Source of the DNA: Candidatus Competibacter sp.
GTDB taxonomy: Bacteria; Pseudomonadota; Gammaproteobacteria; Competibacterales; Competibacteraceae
DNA: 64,000 nt
Assembly: GCA_029624815.1 (NCBI GenBank)
Contig: JARSSH010000029.1
Coordinates: forward strand, 1 to 64,000
Direction: 5' to 3'
Shown here: positions 58,200 through 64,000 of the stretch, one piece after another
Position numbering within the stretch: position 1 is the stretch's first letter
Layout of the letters: every line of letters starts with the position of its first letter
The notes under the pieces: generated by a model
Seen by the model: the letters and a program-made list of their open reading frames with translations, nothing else
Databases searched by the model: none
What the model was told of the DNA's origin: nothing
Translations under genes and position numbers: made by a program

Positions 58200-59564
58200 T
58201 CAGCTCGACGCCGAGTCTTTTTCGAGATCGCGCTCCAGCAGCGCCTCGTAGATCGGTACGTCCGGCCACCATTCGGCGATGACATAGGCCGAGAAGCAGG
58301 CGGTGAACAGTGGCAGGATCAGGGAATAGTTACCGGTCATTTCGACGATCAGCACGATGCCGGTGAGCGGCGCGCGGACGATGGCGGTGAAATAGGCGGC
58401 CATGCCGGCGACCGCGACCGTCAGCGGTTCCGGCGCGACCAGCGGGAACCACTCGCGCCCCAGTTCGCCGATCCCCAAGCCCAGCAGCGCGCCCAGCACC
58501 AACAGCGGCGCGAAGATGCCGCCGGCCGCGCCGGTGCCGTAGCTGCCCATCGTCAGCAGGAAGCGCAAGCCGAACAGCAGGGCCACCGTCCAGAGATCGA
58601 TGTATTCGCGCCCGCTCAAAATCCGTTCCACCAGTGGCTGGCCTCCCCCGCAGATCTCCGGCATCCACCAGCCGGTCAGGCCGATGATCACCCCCCAGGA
58701 GATCCATTTGCCTGCCAGCAGCCTTGGGCTTCGGACATCGGTCAAGCGCTGCGTGGCCATCAGCGTCCGGTTGAACAGGACGCCGAGGACGCCGGCCAAG
58801 ATACCTAGGGCCAGGAACAGCGGCAGGCTGGCCAGATCGGGAATGGCGGTGACCGTGACGTGGAATATCGGATGCTGGCCCATGAGCCCGCGCGACAGCA
58901 CGTCGGCGGTCATGGAGGCGATGAGCGCGGCGAAAAACACCAGCGAGGTGAAGTTTCCTTGCAATTCCTCCAGAACGAAGACCACGCCCGCCAGTGGCGC
59001 GTTGAAGATGGCCGATAGCCCGGCGCCGGCGCCGGCGGCGATCAGCGAGCGCTGTTCCAGGGTGTCGCTGTGGGAGCGGCTGCCCAGCATCTGCCCCAGC
59101 GCGCCGCCCATTTGCACGGTGGGGCCTTCTCGTCCCAGGGTGAGGCCGCCGGTGACGCCGATCACGCCCCCGACGAATTTTACCCACAGCACCCGGTGCC
59201 AGACCATCGAGCGATACCCGAGTAAAACGCCCTTGAGGTGGGGAATGCCGCTGCCGGCGGCGGCCGGAGCAAAAGTTCGGACCAGCCAAACCGCCAAGCT
59301 GACGGTGACGACCGAAAACGCAACGGACAGGGCCGCTCCCCATCGATCGAAGCGACTGGCAAAGTCGAGGAGGGCCAGCCGCAGCGCGTCGCCGGCATCC
59401 ATGGCTTTCGCGAAGGCCACCGCCATCAGGCCCGAAAGCACGCCGAGCAAGAGGGCGCGCGGCAACAGGCGCAGCCGTTGGCGGTTCAGTTTCTCCATGC
59501 GCCGCTTGGCACGGAGCAGATTGCCGCCGGGCTGGGAAAAATTTTGATCGGTTCGGGCTGTCAT
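58200..59564 (-). CDS. clcA: ClC-family chloride/proton antiporter
   Basis: A 454-residue membrane protein with the ClC selectivity motifs GSGIPH, GREGPTVQMG (external gating Glu), and GTGAAGGIFAPLL. The internal proton Glu is present in VFVLEELQG and the chloride-coordinating Tyr lies near the end in DVPIYEAL, which argues for a Cl-/H+ exchanger rather than a channel. Likely role: help with acid stress or charge balance. It lacks CBS domains. Read alone, between liv and a Nudix gene. Confidence 0.93.
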   Translation of the reverse strand: MTARTDQNFSQPGGNLLRAKRRMEKLNRQRLRLLPRALLLGVLSGLMAVAFAKAMDAGDALRLALLDFASRFDRWGAALSVAFSVVTVSLAVWLVRTFAPAAAGSGIPHLKGVLLGYRSMVWHRVLWVKFVGGVIGVTGGLTLGREGPTVQMGGALGQMLGSRSHSDTLEQRSLIAAGAGAGLSAIFNAPLAGVVFVLEELQGNFTSLVFFAALIASMTADVLSRGLMGQHPIFHVTVTAIPDLASLPLFLALGILAGVLGVLFNRTLMATQRLTDVRSPRLLAGKWISWGVIIGLTGWWMPEICGGGQPLVERILSGREYIDLWTVALLFGLRFLLTMGSYGTGAAGGIFAPLLVLGALLGLGIGELGREWFPLVAPEPLTVAVAGMAAYFTAIVRAPLTGIVLIVEMTGNYSLILPLFTACFSAYVIAEWWPDVPIYEALLERDLEKDSASS

Positions 59565-59645
59565 CGTCTGAGGGAAGCGAGGCGCTAGCGGGTCGACGGG
59601 AGTCCGCCAGATGTTGAATCGGTGCCGTAACGACGGTTGGGTGTT

Positions 59646-60095
59646 TCAGAGATAGCCGAATAAATCCAGCGGATAGCGTCTGCCGGCCAGATAATCGTCG
59701 ATGCAGCGCAGCACCATCGGACTGCGCAACTTTGGCCCCAGCGCCGCGATTTCATCGCGGTTCAGCCAAAGCGCTCGCTGGATGCCATGATCCAGCGGCT
59801 GGTCGGGATGGTGGTGCAGGGCGGCGCCGGCAAAACAGGTGCGGACGAAGGTATGACCCTTGGGGTAGGTCCAGTAATACAGTCCGACGATAGCCTCGAC
59901 CCGAACTTCCCAGGCGGTTTCCTCCAGGGTTTCCCGGATGGCCGCCGCCGCCAGCGTTTCGTGCTCGTCCAGATGGCCGGCGGGTTGGTTGTAAACCAGT
60001 TCCTCGCCGTCGGCGTATTCCTCCACCAGCAGAAAGCGTCCGTCGCGCTCGATGACGGTGGCCACGGTCAGATGTGGGGTCCATTCCAGATTCAT
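59646..60095 (-). CDS. Nudix hydrolase (NudJ-like)
   Basis: A 149-residue pyrophosphatase-type enzyme. It starts WTPHLTVATVIERDGRFLLVEEYADGEELVYNQPAGHLDEHETL, as in NudJ (phosphatase towards HMP-PP, nucleoside di- and triphosphates). The Nudix box GHLDEHETLAAAAIRETLEETAWEV keeps the RETLEE metal-binding residues, but the usual Gly near its end is Ala (EETA instead of EETG). Unlike in enteric bacteria, it is not next to mnmA. The start overlaps a good ribosome site (GGAGAG). Confidence 0.88.
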   Translation of the reverse strand: MNLEWTPHLTVATVIERDGRFLLVEEYADGEELVYNQPAGHLDEHETLAAAAIRETLEETAWEVRVEAIVGLYYWTYPKGHTFVRTCFAGAALHHHPDQPLDHGIQRALWLNRDEIAALGPKLRSPMVLRCIDDYLAGRRYPLDLFGYL

Positions 60096-60107
60096 GTGGT
60101 CTCTCCT

Positions 60108-60704
60108 CTACGGCAGCGGCTTGGCGATGGTGAACGCCCCGCGCAAGTCGCCCTCCTTGAAACCGCGGGCGGTGTCGTTCGGGTACAGCGTTTTCAGCTT
60201 GGCGTCCACCTCGGGATCGAGTTTGTCGCCATGACAGGCCAGGCATAGCGAGGCGGTGGGTATCGCCTTCATGTAACGGAAGGTTTTCTGGCCCTGGTCG
60301 TCCTCGATGACCGCGAAGAACTCCAGTTTGCCGGCCGGCTCGCCTTGAGCCTTGCGAGCCTCGAACTGCTTGAGCACGGCCAGCTCCCAGTTGTCGGGGG
60401 CGTTGCCGGGATTACGGATCTTGAGGCTGGTCCGACCGACGATCATATCCAGTTTCGCGCCAAGATCGGCGGCGATTTTCCCCGCCTGGTCGTGGCAGAT
60501 TGCGACGCCATTGGCCGGGCCGCCGGTCTTGATGGCTTGTTGCAGCGCTTCCTTCAGAGCGCCGCCGAACTGCTGCGCGGCGGTGCGGCTGACTTCCACC
60601 TCGGCGCCGACATCCGGTTGCTCGTCGACCGCGGGCTGCGGTCGAGCGAAGACAACGCCGGCCGCCAACATTGCGCCAAGAACCAGAGTGGACGAGTAGC
60701 GCAT
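60108..60704 (-). CDS. Periplasmic DUF3365 heme protein
   Basis: A 198-residue exported protein (signal peptide residues 1-20, TLVLGAMLAAGVVFA). The DUF3365/Tll0287-like fold is seen in ANGVAICHDQAGKIAADLGAKLDMIVGRTSLKIRNPGNAPDNWE, with one c-type heme site CLACH in TASLCLACHGDKLDPEV and the closing DTARGFKEGDLRGAFTIAKP. Such domains are thought to sense redox state or gases, or carry electrons; the specific role here is unknown. It lies 12 bases upstream of the Nudix gene, so the two may be co-transcribed. Confidence 0.85.
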   Translation of the reverse strand: MRYSSTLVLGAMLAAGVVFARPQPAVDEQPDVGAEVEVSRTAAQQFGGALKEALQQAIKTGGPANGVAICHDQAGKIAADLGAKLDMIVGRTSLKIRNPGNAPDNWELAVLKQFEARKAQGEPAGKLEFFAVIEDDQGQKTFRYMKAIPTASLCLACHGDKLDPEVDAKLKTLYPNDTARGFKEGDLRGAFTIAKPLP

Positions 60705-60839
60705 GCGGGTTTCCTCATTTCGGTCAATACTTAACGATCAGTATAAAGCGAAACGCCCCGTTCTGGCGGACTTTTCCAGGTTTCGCCGTTCTAAAACGCC
60801 AGATGCGGATTGCCGATAAACCAGCAAGCGAGGTGCATG

Positions 60840-61187
60840 ATGGATCTGTCCCAGAAGACCTGCACACCCTGTCAAGGTGGAGTTTCCCCTCTTACGCACG
60901 GCGAAGCCGAGACGCTATTGCCGCAAGCGTCCGGCTGGCGGCTGTTGGACGATGGCGCCCGGTTGGAGCGGCGCTTCGAATTCAAGACCTTTGCCGCCGC
61001 TCTGGCTTTTGTCAACCGGGTCGGCGATTTGGCCGAGAGCGAGGGGCATCATCCGGACATCGGTTTCGGCTGGGGATACGCCAGCGTGCTGTTTTACACC
61101 CACAAGATCGGCGGCTTGCACGAAAACGACTTCATCATGGCCGCCAAGGTCAACGAGTTGTACACGGATGAGTACTCGGCGGCTTGA
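60840..61187 (+). CDS. phhB: Pterin-4a-carbinolamine dehydratase
   Basis: A 115-residue enzyme that dehydrates the carbinolamine formed by aromatic amino acid hydroxylases, or serves in molybdopterin-linked steps. The signature RRFEFKTFAAALAFVNRVGDLAESEGHHPDI followed by YASVLFYTHKIGGLHENDFIMAAKVNEL is complete, with the active-site His-His-Pro. GAGG lies six bases before ATG 60840; the ATG just upstream (60837) is also possible. No phenylalanine hydroxylase gene is adjacent. Confidence 0.93.
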   Translation: MDLSQKTCTPCQGGVSPLTHGEAETLLPQASGWRLLDDGARLERRFEFKTFAAALAFVNRVGDLAESEGHHPDIGFGWGYASVLFYTHKIGGLHENDFIMAAKVNELYTDEYSAA

Positions 61188-61192
61188 AGCGC

Positions 61193-62152
61193 TCAGGTCA
61201 GGGCCGCCGCCACGCCGCGCAGGGCCGGATTGGCGGCGGTGATCACCCAGGTCGGGATGGCCGCCAGATACGCGCTGAACCGACCCTTGGCCTCAAAGCG
61301 GCTCCGAAACATCGACCGGTCGAAGAAATCGCCCAGACGCGGCACGATGCCGCCGCCGATATACACCCCGCCCCGCGCGCCGAGCGTGATCGCCAGGTTG
61401 CCCGCCGCCGTGCCCAGCGCCCCGCAGAACAGATCCAGCACCTCTGTACTGTGCGGGCAGGTACCGGCCAAAGCACGCTCGGTGATGTCGGCGGGTGTCA
61501 GATTTTCCGCCGGCCAGCCTTCCAGTTCCGCCAGCGCGGTATAGAGATTCACCAACCCCGGCCCGGACAGCAGCCGTTCCGGCGAGACGTGGCCGAACCG
61601 TCGGTACAGAACTTGGCCGATGGCCCATTCCCGCTTGTCGGTTGGAGCGAAGGTGACGTGACCGCCTTCGGTCTGCAAAGGGAGCCAGCGATCACCGGAC
61701 CATACCAGGCCCGACACACCCAGGCCGGTGCCGGCTCCGATCAAACCGATGGGGGCGCCGGCAATCGCCGCGCCACCACCGACCGCTCGGCGTTCTTCCG
61801 CGCCTAGTAGCGGCAACGACAGCGCAAAGGCGGTGAAGTCGTTCAGGATTAGCAATTGTTTCAATCCTAGCTCCCGCCGCGCGGTTTCCGTCGAGAACGA
61901 CCAGTGACTATTAGTGAATTGAATCCAGTCGCCGGTGATCGGCGTGGCGACCGCGATGGCCGCACGGGTCGGGCGCGGTCCTCCGGTCGCTTGCAGATAC
62001 GCCGTGGCGGCGGCGGTCAGACCGGTAAAGTCGGCGCAAGCCAAGATTTGCTCGGCGTAAATCCGCCGATGAGCGTCGACCCGAGCAAAACGGGCGTTGG
62101 TCCCGCCGATATCGGCGATCAGGTCATGGGGTCCAGTCGGAGATTCTTGCAT
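61193..62152 (-). CDS. glk: Glucokinase
   Basis: A 319-residue ATP-dependent glucokinase of the bacterial Glk family. It shows the phosphate-binding LIADIGGTNARFARVD at the start, ITGDWIQFTNSHWSFS, the catalytic Asp in LLILNDFTAFALSLPLL, IGAGTGLGVSGLVW, TEGGHVTFAPTD (substrate Glu-His), and GGVYIGGGIVPRL. It brings free glucose into metabolism and glycogen synthesis. It converges with the dehydratase gene, with five bases between stops. Confidence 0.94.
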   Translation of the reverse strand: MQESPTGPHDLIADIGGTNARFARVDAHRRIYAEQILACADFTGLTAAATAYLQATGGPRPTRAAIAVATPITGDWIQFTNSHWSFSTETARRELGLKQLLILNDFTAFALSLPLLGAEERRAVGGGAAIAGAPIGLIGAGTGLGVSGLVWSGDRWLPLQTEGGHVTFAPTDKREWAIGQVLYRRFGHVSPERLLSGPGLVNLYTALAELEGWPAENLTPADITERALAGTCPHSTEVLDLFCGALGTAAGNLAITLGARGGVYIGGGIVPRLGDFFDRSMFRSRFEAKGRFSAYLAAIPTWVITAANPALRGVAAALT

Positions 62153-62283
62153 CGCGGTCGTTCCGGGCGGTCGGGGAGAGGAGCATCGAATATCGATAAT
62201 CGCTAGATTCTAGCAAGCCGAGGGAACCCGCGTCGCCGCGGTGCTTTTCGTGAAGGACGAACCGCCGAGTCGTTGTAATCCGC

Positions 62284-62313
62284 TTGTAAAATGCTGCATA
62301 GCCACATTAGAAT
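62284..62313 (+). promoter_or_regulatory. Candidate sigma-70 promoter of aceA
   Basis: TTGTAA (62284-62289), an 18-base spacer, then TAGAAT (62308-62313), about 155 bases before the aceA start in an AT-rich stretch. The long leader between it and the gene (62320-62467) shows no clear hairpin. Confidence 0.45.
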
Positions 62314-62467
62314 AATTGAAATTACTTGTTGTGCGCTTGATTTCCCAATTCGAAAACCAAGCGAGATTGTGACGATCGCGCCGCGTCTTGCGGCAAGTCC
62401 GAGGCGTTTTTTGCGGCCGCTTCGCCCGACATCAAACCAAGCCCGTAACCCCAAAGAGGATCTGCAC

Positions 62468-63760
62468 ATGGCGTACCTCAGCGTTGAGCAACTAAAGAAT
62501 GACTGGGCCGAAAATCCCCGCTGGAAGGGCATCACGCGCGGCTACACCGCCGAGGATGTCGTGCGGTTGCGCGGCAACGTACCGGTCGAGTACAGCCTGG
62601 CGCAACGGGGAGCCGAGCAACTGTGGCGCCTGATCAACAACGAACCCTACGTCAACTGTCTGGGCGCGCTGACCGGCGGGCAGGCGATGCAGCAGGCCAA
62701 GGCCGGCATCAAGGCCATCTACCTGTCCGGCTGGCAGGTCGCCGCCGACAACAACACATATATGTCCATGTATCCCGACCAGTCGCTGTATCCGGTCAAC
62801 TCGGTGCCGGCGGTGGTCGAGCGCATCAACAACTCTTTCAAGCGCGCCGATGAAATTCAATGCGCTCGGGGCATTCATCCGGGCCACAAGGATTTCGTGG
62901 ACTACTTCCTGCCCATCGTCGGCGACGCCGAAGCCGGGTTTGGCGGCGTGCTGAACGCTCACGAGTTGATGAAATCGATGATTCGCGCCGGGGCGGGCGG
63001 CGTGCATTTCGAGGATCAACTGGCCTCGGTCAAGAAGTGCGGCCACATGGGCGGCAAGGTGCTGGTGCCGAGCCAGGAAGCGGTGCAGAAATTGATCGCC
63101 GCCCGGCTGGCGGCCGATGTGTACGGCGTGCCCACCATCATTCTGGCCCGCACCGACGCTGAAGCGGCCGATCTGTTGACCAGCGATTGCGACGAAAACG
63201 ACAAGCCGTTCTGCACCGGCGAGCGCACCGTGGAAGGCTTCTACAAGACCCGCAAGGGCTTGGAACAGGCGATTTCCCGCGGTTTGGCCTACGCGCCCTA
63301 CGCCGACATGGTGTGGTGCGAGACCGGCACGCCGGATCTGAATTTCGCCAAGAAATTCGCCGAGGCGATCCGCGACCGCTTCCCCGGCAAGCTGCTGGCC
63401 TACAACTGCTCGCCTTCGTTCAACTGGAAGAAAAACCTGGACGACGCCACCATCGCCAAGTTCCAGCGCGAGCTGGGCGCGATGGGCTACAAGTATCAAT
63501 TCATCACCCTGGCCGGCATTCACAACATGTGGTACCACATGTTCGATCTGGCGCAGGACTATGTGAAACGCGGCATGTCCGCCTACGTCGAGAAGGTGCA
63601 GGAACCCGAGTTCGCCGCCCGCGACCGTGGCTACACCTTCGTATCCCATCAGCAGGAGGTGGGCACCGGCTACTTCGACGACATGACCACCGTGATTCAG
63701 GGCGGCGTCTCCTCGGTGACCGCGCTGACCGGTTCCACCGAAGAAGAGCAATTCCACTGA
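62468..63760 (+). CDS. aceA: Isocitrate lyase
   Basis: A 430-residue glyoxylate-shunt enzyme that splits isocitrate to glyoxylate and succinate. [62 protein letters not shown], the catalytic [11 protein letters not shown] (Cys191) and the substrate loop [15 protein letters not shown] are present. Length matches the short bacterial type. Together with the malate synthase starting downstream, it lets the cell grow on acetate or recycle acetyl-CoA from PHA. Confidence 0.97.
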   Translation: MAYLSVEQLKNDWAENPRWKGITRGYTAEDVVRLRGNVPVEYSLAQRGAEQLWRLINNEPYVNCLGALTGGQAMQQAKAGIKAIYLSGWQVAADNNTYMSMYPDQSLYPVNSVPAVVERINNSFKRADEIQCARGIHPGHKDFVDYFLPIVGDAEAGFGGVLNAHELMKSMIRAGAGGVHFEDQLASVKKCGHMGGKVLVPSQEAVQKLIAARLAADVYGVPTIILARTDAEAADLLTSDCDENDKPFCTGERTVEGFYKTRKGLEQAISRGLAYAPYADMVWCETGTPDLNFAKKFAEAIRDRFPGKLLAYNCSPSFNWKKNLDDATIAKFQRELGAMGYKYQFITLAGIHNMWYHMFDLAQDYVKRGMSAYVEKVQEPEFAARDRGYTFVSHQQEVGTGYFDDMTTVIQGGVSSVTALTGSTEEEQFH

Positions 63761-63818
63761 GCGGGTCCGGTTCCGCCAGTCGCCGGTGAGCGCTGACGGA
63801 ACCCAGCGATGGACGACA

Positions 63819-63845
63819 ACCCGGAGGCGAACCCTCCGGGTTTTT
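63819..63845 (+). terminator. Rho-independent terminator of aceA
   Basis: ACCCGGAGG (63819-63827) pairs with CCTCCGGGT (63833-63841), followed by TTTTT. It lies 59 bases after the aceA stop and before the next gene, so malate synthase probably has its own promoter in 63846-63914. Confidence 0.85.
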
Positions 63846-63914
63846 GTCTTGGAAACCGCGATAAAATGATGCCCGCTCATTTTCATTTAACGAATGTCCT
63901 TCCCAGGAGTAGCC

Positions 63915-64000
63915 ATGAAGCTGAACCTGCCTGCTGGCGTACAAGTGAACGCCCCACTTCATCCCCGTTTCGACGAGGTTCTCACTCACGACGCCTTGGC
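63915..64000 (+). CDS. aceB: Malate synthase A, N-terminal fragment (cut by window end)
   Basis: The first 28 codons, MKLNLPAGVQVNAPLHPRF then DEVLTHDALA, match the opening of type A malate synthases (PRF.E.LT..AL). An AGGAG ribosome site lies eight bases upstream. The rest is outside the window. Its place right after aceA supports the second step of the glyoxylate shunt (glyoxylate + acetyl-CoA to malate). The short length limits confidence. Confidence 0.7.
   Translation, partial: MKLNLPAGVQVNAPLHPRFDEVLTHDAL

Noticed and set aside
1-64000. tRNA and rRNA genes
   Set aside because: No stretch with rRNA-like sequence or with the conserved tRNA D- and T-loop motifs was noticed; short RNAs could still be missed by eye.

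Overview
The window is a high-GC stretch of a gammaproteobacterial chromosome. HflD, RdgC, a synthetase-only RelA and a PilA/sigma-54 arrangement all point to Gammaproteobacteria. A phasin with PhaR-like operators, glycogen branching enzyme, glucokinase, the glyoxylate shunt (aceA, then the start of a malate synthase) and a sulfide:quinone oxidoreductase would suit a polyhydroxyalkanoate- and glycogen-storing organism, possibly of the Competibacter/Contendobacter type. That placement is inference, not proof.

Left end (1-11,400) is accessory DNA. It holds an IS200-type element with a frameshifted transposase, a VapBC-like pair whose toxin tail is encoded by the IS end, a DUF29 gene, a BrnA-like relic joined to a truncated copy of a pilin accessory gene, a full copy of that accessory gene, and a MazEF-like pair. 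Next comes an AT-richer 1259-codon fusion gene (PAP2-type lipid phosphatase plus membrane spermidine-synthase-like protein), then a third TfpZ-like gene and two tandem type IV pilins read from a sigma-54 promoter. A class III CoA-transferase and a repeat-rich gap follow.

11,900-14,100: siroheme sulfite/nitrite reductase and its DUF934 partner. 14,170-35,030: a complete-looking type VI secretion (T6SS) core in two divergent operons. Leftward: tagH(fha)-tssK-tssL(OmpA)-tssM-tagF-pppA. Rightward: tssA-tssB-tssC-hcp-tagJ-tssE-tssF-tssG-clpV. A second sigma-54-like promoter precedes hcp. No TssJ, VgrG or PAAR is seen. 35,400-41,000: the likely cargo island. It holds a peptidoglycan-binding/calpain-like cysteine protease (candidate effector), a small exported protein (candidate immunity factor), a beta-flower/lipocalin-like protein, two tandem TPR-methyltransferases and an orphan acyl carrier protein.

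41,000-64,000 is mostly housekeeping and metabolism: a decayed YheT-like hydrolase, glgB, divergent SQR and cytochrome c genes, relA, hflD, mnmA, a phasin, rdgC, a coiled-coil membrane protein, a branched-chain amino acid ABC transporter (livKHMGF), a ClC antiporter, a Nudix hydrolase, a DUF3365 heme protein, a pterin dehydratase, glucokinase, isocitrate lyase, and malate synthase cut by the window edge.

The most interesting signals are the calpain-type T6SS effector with its putative immunity gene, the PAP2-spermidine synthase fusion inside the pilin locus, and the paired PhaR-like operators that bracket the phasin promoter.
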